Positions 6,353-15,943 of a stretch of 34,900 bases of DNA are shown here, one piece after another. How positions within the stretch are numbered: position 1 is the first letter of the stretch; each line of letters begins with the position of its first letter. A program made the translations under genes and the position numbers. The notes under the pieces are model-generated. The model was not told the origin of the DNA. It saw only the letters and a list, made by a program, of their open reading frames with translations, and made no database searches. The DNA comes from Comamonadaceae bacterium 2PF (lineage in GTDB: Bacteria > Pseudomonadota > Gammaproteobacteria > Burkholderiales > Burkholderiaceae_C), in NCBI GenBank assembly GCA_005502875.1, contig SCMV01000042.1:1-34900 (forward strand), read 5' to 3'.

Positions 6353-7846
6353 ATGAACCATTTCATCAGGGGAACCCTGGCCCGCTGGCTGGCCTGCGGG
6401 CTGCTGCTTGCATGCAGCTTGGGCGTGTGGGCGGCACACGCGCCTGACAGCGTGCCCAACCCCCGCTCTGCGGGTTCGGGGCACATCGCCAACCCGGACG
6501 ACATCATCGACGTCGAACACCAGGCTCGGATCGAGCAACTGCTCACACGCCTGGAAACCGACAAGGGGGTCCAGGTGGCCGTGGTGGCCCTGGCCGACAT
6601 CGAATCGCCGGCTGACGTGTTCGATTTCGCGCAGCGGCTCTTCGAGCTCTGGGGCATTGGCGACCGCGCGCGCGACGACGGTCTGCTGGTGCTGCTGGTG
6701 CGAGATCGGCGCACGGTGCGCATGCACACGGGCTACGGCCTGGAGGGCTTGCTGCCCGACGTGCTGTGCCTGCGCATCCAGGAGCAGTTCATGAAGCCCG
6801 CGTTCAAGGAAGGGCGGTATGGCGAGGGCTTGCTGCTGGGACTGACCGAGGTCGACCGCCTGGCGCGCGACCCGGCGGCTGCGGCGCAGGCGATCGCTTC
6901 GGTGCCAGAGCAGGTCGACGACTGGGCCACGGTGCAATGGGTCATGGGCATCCCCATTGCCTTCATCGGCCTGGTGCTGTTTGCCGTGCGCACCGTGCGC
7001 GGCTACTTCAAGCACGATGACGCCAGCCCTGCCTTGCCCCCGTTGTCCATGCGGCACGGACGAGTGGGCTGGCTGCTGCGATTCGTGGTGATGCCAGTGG
7101 GCATCGTGATCGCGGTGGGCTGGCTGCCCCCCGCACACCGGGTTGGCTCGGCGGCCCTGCTGCTTTATGCCTACTTCATCCTGATGGTGACGCTCAAGGC
7201 CTGGCGCCTGCACCGGTGTGCCCGCTCATTGTTCGCCGAGCAGGCCCATGTGCGCCTGCATCAGCTGCTGGGCCAGCAGCGGGCCTTCTGGGTCTGGATG
7301 GCCATCTGGCTGCCATTTCCATTTTTGCTCTACCTGCCCTGGGTGCTGACCTTGCGCTGGCGCTACCGTCGCCGCGTGCGGCCCTGCGAGGCCTGCGGTC
7401 AGCCCACCCGATTGCTGAGTGAGCAGCAAGAAGACGCCCACCTGTCGGTCGCCCGCCAGACCGAGGAGCGCCTGGGCTCGGTCGACCACGACGTCTGGTT
7501 GTGCGGCGGGTGCGGGGCCACGCAAAGGGTGAGCTTCGTCAACGACGACGCCGACTTCGAAGCCTGTCCGAAGTGCCACACGGTGGCGATGAGCCTCGAG
7601 AGCGACACCGTGCTGACGGGTGCCACGGCCACCTTGCAAGGCAAGGGCGTGCGCAAACACGTCTGCCGTCATTGCGGGCATCAGCGCAAGGAGACCTACC
7701 TCATTTCGCGCACCGAATCGTCGTCGTCCGGCGGCTCGGGTTCGCCGAGCTTCGGCTCGTCGTCGTCCAGCTCATCGAGCAGCTCGTCGTCGAGCAGCTG
7801 GGGTGGTGGCAGCTCGGGTGGCGGAGGCGCCAGCACGAGCTGGTGA
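6353..7846 (+). CDS. TPM-domain (YgcG-like) membrane protein with zinc-ribbon cysteines
   Basis: 497 residues. Signal peptide or TM at about 7-28, then a TPM domain (about 46-175) with the family pattern around GIGDRARDDGLLVLLV and RTVRMHTGYGLEG. TM segments follow at about 198-213, 241-258, 266-283 and 312-334. Four CxxC pairs come next: C345/C348, C384/C387, C405/C408 and C438/C441, consistent with two zinc ribbons. The tail (about 455-497) is almost pure Ser and Gly, as in many YgcG proteins. TPM domains occur in membrane-associated stress proteins; in Bacillus subtilis TPM proteins of the ydjFGHI operon work with a PspA homologue, which makes the PspA cluster next door interesting. It converges on the TerB gene with 11 bp between stops. 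ATG at 6353 chosen because the signal sequence starts there. Confidence 0.87.
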   Translation: MNHFIRGTLARWLACGLLLACSLGVWAAHAPDSVPNPRSAGSGHIANPDDIIDVEHQARIEQLLTRLETDKGVQVAVVALADIESPADVFDFAQRLFELWGIGDRARDDGLLVLLVRDRRTVRMHTGYGLEGLLPDVLCLRIQEQFMKPAFKEGRYGEGLLLGLTEVDRLARDPAAAAQAIASVPEQVDDWATVQWVMGIPIAFIGLVLFAVRTVRGYFKHDDASPALPPLSMRHGRVGWLLRFVVMPVGIVIAVGWLPPAHRVGSAALLLYAYFILMVTLKAWRLHRCARSLFAEQAHVRLHQLLGQQRAFWVWMAIWLPFPFLLYLPWVLTLRWRYRRRVRPCEACGQPTRLLSEQQEDAHLSVARQTEERLGSVDHDVWLCGGCGATQRVSFVNDDADFEACPKCHTVAMSLESDTVLTGATATLQGKGVRKHVCRHCGHQRKETYLISRTESSSSGGSGSPSFGSSSSSSSSSSSSSSWGGGSSGGGGASTSW

Positions 7847-7857
7847 CGACGTTCGCG

Positions 7858-8298
7858 TCAGAGCGTCTTGGCGACGTTGGCCACCGACTCGGGGTCGGGC
7901 AAGTGCGACAAGGAAGCGACCAGCAGGTCCTTGACCTCGGTGCGGATTTCCTGCGCGCGCTCGCTCGACACCTGGCTGCGTTGCGCCAGCGCCTGGATGT
8001 GCGACCACTCGGGCTCGCTCAGGTGCCCGTCGGCGTATCCGGTCATCACGCACAGGCGCACCAGGGTCTCGGCAAAATCTTGATCGGCCGCCAGCTTGGC
8101 CAAAGGCTGCTCGCCTTCAACGAGGGGCAGCAGGGCGTTCAGGTCGGATGCGGGGCCGCCCAGGTGTTCCTGGTGAAACGATGCGATCAAGGCCTCTTCG
8201 GCGGGGTGCACGCCGTCGACGCGTGCCACGGACAACATCGCGGCCGCCAGCGCCTGGACTTGTTCGGTGCTCAGGTTCAGCTTGTTTGTGTCGGTCAT
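7858..8298 (-). CDS. TerB-like (tellurite-resistance family) helical protein
   Basis: 146-residue soluble all-helical protein. Two TerB-type acidic motifs are visible: ARVDGVHPAEEALI (25-38) and GYADGHLSEPEWSHI (87-101), the paired D-G-x-x-x-x-E pattern of the family, which can bind metal. TerB domains are found in cytoplasmic stress complexes at the membrane and are not proof of tellurite resistance; none of terC, terD, terE or terZ is seen nearby. It is the last gene of the minus-strand cluster, 21 bp after the AAA ATPase, with a good ribosome binding site (AGGAG, 7-base spacing to the ATG). Probably a regulatory or scaffold subunit acting with the AAA and PspA-like proteins. Confidence 0.85.
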   Translation of the reverse strand: MTDTNKLNLSTEQVQALAAAMLSVARVDGVHPAEEALIASFHQEHLGGPASDLNALLPLVEGEQPLAKLAADQDFAETLVRLCVMTGYADGHLSEPEWSHIQALAQRSQVSSERAQEIRTEVKDLLVASLSHLPDPESVANVAKTL

Positions 8299-8319
8299 CG
8301 TTGGGCTCCTGATTTGGGT

Positions 8320-10128
<1,809 letters not shown>

Positions 10129-10129
10129 G

Positions 10130-10840
10130 TCAGAGCGTCTTGTTGCCGACGGCCGCGGCGTTGGCGCGTTCCTTCTTGAGCGCGTCGAGCTGGGCCCGGG
10201 CGTTGACGGCCCCTGCCGAGCGGTTCAATGCCGCCAGGCGGGTGTCGAGGTCGGACGACTTCAGCTCGCTGCCCAGTTTGGCTTCGGCCACGCGGCCCTT
10301 GATGTGGTCGCGCACGCCAGCCAGGGCTTGCACCTCGGCATCGATCGACAGGCCATCGAGCGACTCCTGGATCTTGATGCGGGCTTCGGCGCTCTGGAAC
10401 TTGGCCAGCATGCGCTCTTTCTCGGCCTTCAGTCGGTCGATCTCGCTCTTGATCTGCAGCAGCGAGTCTTTGGCTTCATCGGCGTCTTTCTGGGCCTCGG
10501 CCAGGTCCGATGTCAGGTCGGTGACCTGCTCTTCCAGGGCGTTCTTCTTTTGCAGCAGCACCAGCGCCAGGTCGTCCTGGTTGGTGGCCAGGGCGGCGTT
10601 GAGCTGGTTCTGCACCTTGCTCATTTCAGACTGCGCCGTCGCCATCTGTTGTTCCAGGTCCATGCGCCTGGCGATGATGCGACCTGTGGCCGCCTTGAGC
10701 TTGGCGTACTTCTCGGTCATCGACTGGATCGCGTTCTGGTAGGCGATCTCGGGGTGCTCTTTTTCGACGTTGGTGACGAAGAGGGCCACGAAGCCACTCA
10801 CCAGATTCCACAGACGGGCTGCGATTTGATGGTTTGCCAT
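10130..10840 (-). CDS. PspA/IM30 (Vipp1)-family coiled-coil protein
   Basis: 236 residues, almost entirely helical. The N-terminus (about 6-25, ARLWNLVSGFVALFVTNVEK) is an amphipathic membrane-surface helix followed by HPEIAYQNAIQSM, the layout of PspA/IM30 proteins. Heptad-rich coiled coil covers about 40-185. PspA and Vipp1 form ESCRT-III-like rods and rings on the cytoplasmic membrane face and keep stressed membranes sealed. There is no pspF, pspB or pspC nearby, so this is not the classical psp operon. The pairing with an AAA ATPase is suggestive because ESCRT-III polymers are disassembled by the AAA ATPase Vps4. Start ATG at 10840; 59 bp separate it from the upstream membrane coiled-coil gene. 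Confidence 0.85.
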   Translation of the reverse strand: MANHQIAARLWNLVSGFVALFVTNVEKEHPEIAYQNAIQSMTEKYAKLKAATGRIIARRMDLEQQMATAQSEMSKVQNQLNAALATNQDDLALVLLQKKNALEEQVTDLTSDLAEAQKDADEAKDSLLQIKSEIDRLKAEKERMLAKFQSAEARIKIQESLDGLSIDAEVQALAGVRDHIKGRVAEAKLGSELKSSDLDTRLAALNRSAGAVNARAQLDALKKERANAAAVGNKTL

Positions 10841-10899
10841 GATCTGATGTTCCTGTGTTGGTGTGTTGTGTCTGCCGGGGTGGTTGCCAGGGGCCTGGG

Positions 10900-11811
10900 T
10901 CAGCGTCCGCCGGGGTGTTCGCGCCGGCCTGCGGCGTTGGCGACGGCCTGCCTTGGCGTTCGCTTGGTCGCTTTGGTTTTCTCAGCGTCAGGCTCTGCGG
11001 ACGTGGTGGCCTGCGACAAGGCGATCGCCAGGTCGGAGGTGGACATGCTGATGTCCATGGCGGCCTTTTCGGTGAGCTGAAGCCTGGAGACCGATTCTTC
11101 GAGCATCTCGGCCAGGTTGCCTGCGTTCGGCGCCGTCATGACCATCTGGTAGACCTCTTCGAAGCGAACCGGCATGCCCACCAGCGCGGCGTCCAGTGTG
11201 GCGCGGCGCGTGCTCAGGCGGCTGCCGCGCTCGAGGACGTCCTCGTACTCGGCTTTGAGCTTCAGGTCGGCTTGCTCTTCATCGCTGCCGGGCTCGGTGT
11301 TGGTCAGCCGGCGCTCGACGGCGGCCAGCTTCTTGCGAACGCCCTCGAGCAACTGCTCGTTGGACGATGAGCTCATGACCGCGTCGCTCAGGCACAGGGT
11401 CAGGTAGTTGACCGTCAGGTCGTCGAGTTGCTCCACCTCGGCGGGCGACAGCCGTGTGCTGGCGTCGCCCGCCGTGCGGTAGAGGGACTGCACCCGGTTC
11501 CACATCGTCTGGTACGGCGAGAGGTAGCGCGAGCCGCCGTGGATGTCGATTTCGCGCAGCAGCCGCTGACGGCGGTCTTCGCGCGCGGCCACCCGCGATC
11601 GGCTGTTCACCGCTTGCTGGAACGAGGGCAGGCCCGGCACCACCGCCAGGCCCAGGACCTCGATGGCCGCCAGGGCCAGCCCGCCGAGGATCAGCGCGTC
11701 GCCGCCCCAGGGAAAGGACAGCAGCACCGACACGCCGGCAACGCCAGCGGCCACCAGCTGGTTCCTGGGGTGCTTGAGGAACTCCAGCCAGTAACGGGGC
11801 TTGTCGCTCAC
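10900..11811 (-). CDS. Membrane-anchored coiled-coil protein of unknown function
   Basis: 303 residues. Two hydrophobic segments near the N-terminus (about 18-35 and 39-61) form a hairpin anchor, so most of the protein should be cytoplasmic. Residues 65-280 are mainly helical, with a charged coiled-coil stretch around 155-205. The tail is basic (KATKRTPRQAVANAAGRR). No known domain recognised. It starts with GTG, and that codon overlaps the stop of the ABC ATPase (GTGA, 11808-11811), so it is translated together with the transporter, at similar stoichiometry. By position it could link the ABC transporter to the PspA-like and AAA proteins. Confidence 0.8.
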   Translation of the reverse strand: MSDKPRYWLEFLKHPRNQLVAAGVAGVSVLLSFPWGGDALILGGLALAAIEVLGLAVVPGLPSFQQAVNSRSRVAAREDRRQRLLREIDIHGGSRYLSPYQTMWNRVQSLYRTAGDASTRLSPAEVEQLDDLTVNYLTLCLSDAVMSSSSNEQLLEGVRKKLAAVERRLTNTEPGSDEEQADLKLKAEYEDVLERGSRLSTRRATLDAALVGMPVRFEEVYQMVMTAPNAGNLAEMLEESVSRLQLTEKAAMDISMSTSDLAIALSQATTSAEPDAEKTKATKRTPRQAVANAAGRREHPGGR

Positions 11812-12656
11812 ACGCTCACCCGCACGGAACCTCGACCCCCGCTGGCTCGCAGGTGGCCGACGACGCGGTCATGCCATTCGCGCACTTCAGCGCCCATCAG
11901 CCATTCGCTGCTGCGCGGCTGGAGCTTGGGGATCTGAAAGTCGTCGATGATTTTTGCCGGCTGGGTCGACAGCACGATCACCCGGTCACCCAGCAGCAAG
12001 GCCTCGGTGACGTCGTGGGTCACGAAGACAATCAGGCAGGGGTGGGCCTGGTGCAGCCGAACCAGCAGGCCCTGCATGGCCGAGCGCGTTTGCGCATCGA
12101 GGGCGCCAAAGGGCTCGTCCATCAGCAAGACCTTGGGGCGCAGCACCAGGGCACGGGCCAGGGCCACGCGCTGGTTCTGTCCGCCCGACAGCTGCGAGGG
12201 GTACTGGTCGCGCTTGTCGCTCAGGCCCACTTCTTCCAGCATGGCGTCCACCCGCGCCTCCGCCTCCTGGCGGCTGACACGGCGTTTCCACTCATGGAAC
12301 TGGAACGGGTAGAGCACGTTCTCGCGCACCGTCAGGTCCGGCCGGTTGTTGTAGTGCTGGAAGACCATCACGGTGTCCGGGTGCGCGCCTTCGCACAAGG
12401 CCCCTTCGATCCGGACCTGGCCGGAAGACGGCGTCTTGACGTTCCAGGGGCGCACACCACCCAGCATCTTGAGCAGCGTGGACTTGCCGCAGCCCGAGGG
12501 GCCCAGCAGCATGTTGATGCCCGGGCGTTCGAACCTCAGGCTGACGTTGTCAAGCACGCACAGCGTCGAGCCATCGGGCTGCGCGTAGTTCTGAACGATG
12601 TCGATGGCTTCGACCATCGGCGGCGGCAGTTTGGCCGTTGCAGCGGGGGCGTTCAC
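11808..12656 (-). CDS. ABC transporter ATP-binding protein (NitT/TauT type)
   Basis: 282-residue ABC ATPase of the NrtD/SsuB/TauB type. Walker A GPSGCGKST (52-60), Q-loop around VFQHYNNRP (98-106), signature LSGGQ (156-160), Walker B VLLMDEP (176-182), D-loop GALD and switch H214 (THD) are all present, so it should hydrolyse ATP. It drives the permease encoded immediately upstream. The start GTG (12654-12656) overlaps the permease stop as GTGA; a later in-frame ATG at residue 14 is a weaker alternative. The C-terminal end (about 235-282) is longer than the minimal fold and may carry a regulatory or partner-binding role. Confidence 0.92.
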   Translation of the reverse strand: MNAPAATAKLPPPMVEAIDIVQNYAQPDGSTLCVLDNVSLRFERPGINMLLGPSGCGKSTLLKMLGGVRPWNVKTPSSGQVRIEGALCEGAHPDTVMVFQHYNNRPDLTVRENVLYPFQFHEWKRRVSRQEAEARVDAMLEEVGLSDKRDQYPSQLSGGQNQRVALARALVLRPKVLLMDEPFGALDAQTRSAMQGLLVRLHQAHPCLIVFVTHDVTEALLLGDRVIVLSTQPAKIIDDFQIPKLQPRSSEWLMGAEVREWHDRVVGHLRASGGRGSVRVSV

Positions 12657-13450
12657 GCTTTGGTCTCCCACTTGAACATGCTGTTCTTGAGCCACATCAG
12701 CAGCTGGTAGGTGGCCAAGGCCACGCCGATGATCACGATGATGCCGGCGAAGACCTGGTCCATGGCGCTCAGGCGCCGGGCGTTGGCGATCAACTGTCCC
12801 AGGCCCTCCTGCGCGTTCACGTACTCGGCCACGGTGATGTAGGTCCAGCTGACCGACACGCCCACGATGACCGCGTCCATGATGCGGGGCATGGCCAGCG
12901 GCAGCAGCACCTTGGTCACGCATTCCCAAGGGGTCGCGCCGATGTCCCGCGCGCTCGTGAGGTAGCCCTCCGGGACGGCGCGCACCGCGTCCCGCACCAG
13001 GGGGGTCAGGTAGACGATCGAGCCCACGAACAGGAAGGCGATCTTCATGAACTCGCCGATGCCGAACCACATCACCATGATGGGCAACAGGGCCGCCACC
13101 GGGGCCGAGCGGAAGGGGTCGATCAAGGGCGACAGCACGGCGTTGATGCGCGGCGATGCGCCCATCAACACCCCCAGCGGGATGCCGATCAGCATCACCA
13201 GCGTGGAGGCCACCGCCACGCGCCCGACGGACCACATCGTGGCCACGCCCAGTTGGCTGCGGCCTTCGTACCAGGCCAGGTAGGCGAAGGCTTCGCCCAC
13301 GGCCATTGGCGAAGGCAGCTGGTTCTTGCTGAGCAGGCCCGAGGCCGACACCGCCGCCCACACGAGCAGCACGGTCAGCACCGAGGCCAGCGCGAGCCAG
13401 CGTTGTTGCGCCCGAGGCAGGCGCAGGTAGGGGTTCCAGAAGTCGTTCAT
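12653..13450 (-). CDS. ABC transporter permease (NitT/TauT type)
   Basis: 265-residue inner-membrane permease with about six TM helices. The cytoplasmic EAA loop that docks on the ATPase is clear: EGYLTSARDIGATPWECV followed by LPLAMP. The family usually imports nitrate, sulfonates, taurine or similar small organic ions with a periplasmic binding protein; here the binding protein is the unusual OmpA fusion encoded 20 bp upstream. The ATG at 13450 was chosen because the cytoplasmic head MNDFWNPYLRLP begins there; an upstream in-frame ATG would run into the preceding gene. The substrate cannot be deduced. Confidence 0.9.
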   Translation of the reverse strand: MNDFWNPYLRLPRAQQRWLALASVLTVLLVWAAVSASGLLSKNQLPSPMAVGEAFAYLAWYEGRSQLGVATMWSVGRVAVASTLVMLIGIPLGVLMGASPRINAVLSPLIDPFRSAPVAALLPIMVMWFGIGEFMKIAFLFVGSIVYLTPLVRDAVRAVPEGYLTSARDIGATPWECVTKVLLPLAMPRIMDAVIVGVSVSWTYITVAEYVNAQEGLGQLIANARRLSAMDQVFAGIIVIIGVALATYQLLMWLKNSMFKWETKA

Positions 13451-13470
13451 GCGTGCGGCGTGCGGGGTCT

Positions 13471-15123
13471 TTACTTCGCGAACACCGCCAGGCGCGTCGA
13501 GCGATTGAGGGCGCGGCACTCGTCGATGTTCATGCCGGCCGAGCCCGGGTTGGCCTCGTCACACAGCGGGCGCGTGGGGCCAAAGCCCACGACGCGCAGC
13601 CGCGCCTTGGGGATCTCCCATTGCTTCTCCAGGTACTCCGCCACGGCCTTGGCGCGTGCCACAGACAGGGCCTGGTTGGTGTTGGCCGAACCCACGCTGT
13701 CGGTGTTGCCGCTGAGCTCGAAGTACGCGCTGCCGTTGTTCTCGATGAAGGGGATCATCTCGGTGTCGATGACGCGTTGCGCGCGCTTGGTCAACTCGCT
13801 CGAGCCGGAGCTGAAGTTGACCGCCACCGGCTTGGTGACCGCCGCCGGGCTGGCCATGGCGCTGGCACGGCCCGTGTCCGTGAACTCGGCCTGGGGCTTG
13901 GCGGCCTCGACCTTGGCGGCCGTGTCCTTGGCCAGTGCGGACTTGATGAAGCGCAGGTCAAAGCTCTCCTGGGCGGGGATCACCGGGGAGTTGGGGTTGG
14001 CCAGGGCGCCAGCGCCACGGTAGATCTGGTCAAAGCGCGTGTAGACGCGCTCGTAGTGGTTCACGCCACCCACCAGGCCCAGCACGCGGGCGTTGTCGGA
14101 CAGGTCGGTCCAGACGACGTTGCCGAACAACTGCTTGAGGAAGGGCTTGCCCTCCGTGCCGGCCAGCACCTTGAAGAACTCCATCGAGTTGATGAGGCCT
14201 TCAACGGCTTGATCCGGGTTGGCCTTCGCCACCTTCACGCCTTGCAGCCAGCCATCGACGAACTTCTGAAAGACGGCTTCGTTCTCGGGCTTTTTCAGCT
14301 CGCGCTGATCGCACACGATCACGTCGTAGATCAGGTTGGTGGCCGTCTTGGTCGAGTACACGACGTGAGAGCCCTTGACGTCGCGCAGGGCCAGGGACAG
14401 GTCGGGGTCCCACAGGACAGCGGCGTCCACGTCGCCCGAAGCGAAGGCCGCGCGCACGCCTGCGGTGCCTTCTTCCGGCTTGATGAAGACCGTGCGCACC
14501 TGTTGCTTGGCGCGAGCGGTCATGGACGAGTTCTCGATCGCGTCGATCAGCATGCCGTGAGACGGCGTGAACTGAACCAGGCCCACGTTCTTGCCGGCCA
14601 GGTCTTCGATGGTCTTGATGGCCGGGTCGCGGGCGATGACGGCGTCGCCACCCTGGGTGTTGTCGACGATCATGATGGCCTTGCCATCGTGACCGGCGTT
14701 GCGCACATTGGGGTGCTCTTGGGCCCAGAAGTCGGAGGTGCGCCACACGCACTGCGCGCTCTTGGCCTCGAACAAGGTCGGGATGGTCGGGATGTCGTCG
14801 TTGATGACGAACTCGACGTGCAGGCCCAGGCGCTCATAGATGGAGCCGGCGGCGGTCTTCAGGCTGTTGCCGTTGGCCAGCACGGCCGGCGCGTAGCCAT
14901 GAAAGCTCACCAGGCTGACCCGCAGCGGGTTGCTGGCAGAGCCCAGGGCACCTTCGCGCGAGGCCGCAGCCGGGCTGGCTTGGCCGGGTGCCGTGATCGC
15001 GGTGTCGCTCCCGGAGCCTTGGACCTTGTCCTTGACCACCAGGTGCCACGCGGCGGAGCCGATGGCCCCCAGTGCGGTCAACGCCAAAAGGGCCTTGGTC
15101 AGCCCGGTCATCTGATACGCCAT
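13471..15123 (-). CDS. Membrane-anchored substrate-binding protein fused to OmpA domain
   Basis: 550 residues in three parts. Residues 7-30 are an uncleaved-looking TM anchor without a lipobox. Residues about 66-375 form a type II periplasmic binding protein of the NMT1/SsuA/NrtA class (SFHGYAPAV at 73-81, DLAGKNVGLVQF at 174-185, SGDVDAAVLWDPD at 229-241). Residues about 432-550 are an OmpA-like peptidoglycan-binding domain: FSSGSSEL, SGNTDSVGS with D475, and LSVARAKAV with R490. The 15-residue D-to-R spacing equals that of the diaminopimelate-binding pair in OmpA. The protein should link the inner-membrane ABC transporter to the cell wall and may sense wall position or a wall-derived ligand. 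ATG at 15123 with strong GGGAG at 6-base spacing. Confidence 0.92.
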   Translation of the reverse strand: MAYQMTGLTKALLALTALGAIGSAAWHLVVKDKVQGSGSDTAITAPGQASPAAASREGALGSASNPLRVSLVSFHGYAPAVLANGNSLKTAAGSIYERLGLHVEFVINDDIPTIPTLFEAKSAQCVWRTSDFWAQEHPNVRNAGHDGKAIMIVDNTQGGDAVIARDPAIKTIEDLAGKNVGLVQFTPSHGMLIDAIENSSMTARAKQQVRTVFIKPEEGTAGVRAAFASGDVDAAVLWDPDLSLALRDVKGSHVVYSTKTATNLIYDVIVCDQRELKKPENEAVFQKFVDGWLQGVKVAKANPDQAVEGLINSMEFFKVLAGTEGKPFLKQLFGNVVWTDLSDNARVLGLVGGVNHYERVYTRFDQIYRGAGALANPNSPVIPAQESFDLRFIKSALAKDTAAKVEAAKPQAEFTDTGRASAMASPAAVTKPVAVNFSSGSSELTKRAQRVIDTEMIPFIENNGSAYFELSGNTDSVGSANTNQALSVARAKAVAEYLEKQWEIPKARLRVVGFGPTRPLCDEANPGSAGMNIDECRALNRSTRLAVFAK

Positions 15124-15135
15124 GTTGTTCTCCCT

Positions 15136-15834
15136 TTACTGCCCGTTGGCCAGGCCAAATTGGTGGATGAGCGCCTGCATGTCTGCCGAGGTGCGGGACA
15201 GCTGCTCCAGGTCTCTCTCGGCCGCGTGGCGGCGCGTCTGGTGATCGGCTTCGAGCGCGGCGCACTCCTGGGCCCCGCGTGCGATCTCCCGTGCCATCAG
15301 GGCCTCCAGGTCGGAGATCTGCTGGCGGATGGTTTTGAGTGCGTCTTCCTGCCGGGCCCGGATGGCGCCCAATTGCGCCTCGGTTTCGGCCTGGGAGGCC
15401 GAGACACCGGCGCGCAAGGCCGCCGCGTGCTCGCTCATGGCGCGCACCTTGTGCGTGGCGTCGGAGATCGGGTCCTGGATGGTCCAGGTGTCGTCGGCGG
15501 CGTCGATGGCCTGGATGGTCTGCCTGCGAAGCCCGTCGTCCATGGCCTTGAGGCCTTCGAGCAGGCGCAACAGCCGCTCTGCCGGGTAAGGGCTGGCGGG
15601 CACCCCCGCGCTTTCGTAGACCTGATCCAGCGACAGACCGGGCGACAGCGCGGCCGCGTCGGCGGCCACTGGCAAGGTGTCGCCCAGGTTGGATGGCTCG
15701 GTTGCCATCGCCTCGTGCGACGTGTCTTGCGCGCCTGCTTCTTGTGAAACATCCTCGACACGGCTGACCAGACCAGCCTTCTCGAGCAGGCTCATCATTC
15801 CTTTCACGGCCTTCTCCCAATCTGTTTGACTCAC
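15136..15834 (-). CDS. Coiled-coil protein of unknown function, first gene of PspA/ABC cluster
   Basis: 232 residues from the GTG at 15834, opening with helical MSQTDWEKAVKGMMSLLEKAGL. There is a variable linker (about 25-66), then a compact segment at about 68-135 with LSLDQVYESAGVP, YPAERLLRLLEGLKAMD and DAADDTWTIQDPISDA. A long coiled coil covers about 135-225. No TM, signal peptide or enzyme motif. The ordered middle segment looks conserved, but I cannot name the family. The stop lies 12 bp before the OmpA-fusion gene. Start is uncertain: ATG at 15798 or 15795 follows AAAGGA, though too closely. A -10-like TAAACT lies about 40 bases upstream of the GTG, so the main promoter of the cluster may be in the 109-bp gap before the rhomboid stop. 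Confidence 0.75.
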   Translation of the reverse strand: MSQTDWEKAVKGMMSLLEKAGLVSRVEDVSQEAGAQDTSHEAMATEPSNLGDTLPVAADAAALSPGLSLDQVYESAGVPASPYPAERLLRLLEGLKAMDDGLRRQTIQAIDAADDTWTIQDPISDATHKVRAMSEHAAALRAGVSASQAETEAQLGAIRARQEDALKTIRQQISDLEALMAREIARGAQECAALEADHQTRRHAAERDLEQLSRTSADMQALIHQFGLANGQ

Positions 15835-15943
15835 GGCGCTGTGGCAGCCCACTTCGGGCCCCAGCCGTGTTGCGCTGTAGTTTATGCGAAGGGCATGGCG
15901 GTCGACGTGGGCGGGCTCGGGGGCCAGATGGGTGAGGTGCGGC

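Noticed and set aside
7700-7846. Tandem repeat or microsatellite
   Set aside because: The repetitive TCG/AGC/GGC codons simply encode the Ser/Gly tail common in YgcG-type TPM proteins.
7858-8298. Tellurite-resistance operon
   Set aside because: Only a TerB-like domain is present; terC, terD, terE, terZ and terA are absent.
10130-10840. Classical phage-shock (psp) operon
   Set aside because: pspB, pspC and pspF are missing; the partner genes are AAA, TerB and ABC components instead.
13453-15747. 764-codon plus-strand open frame opposite the OmpA-fusion gene
   Set aside because: Gly/Val/His/Gln-rich antisense composition without domains; a GC-rich shadow of the minus-strand genes, which have clear motifs.
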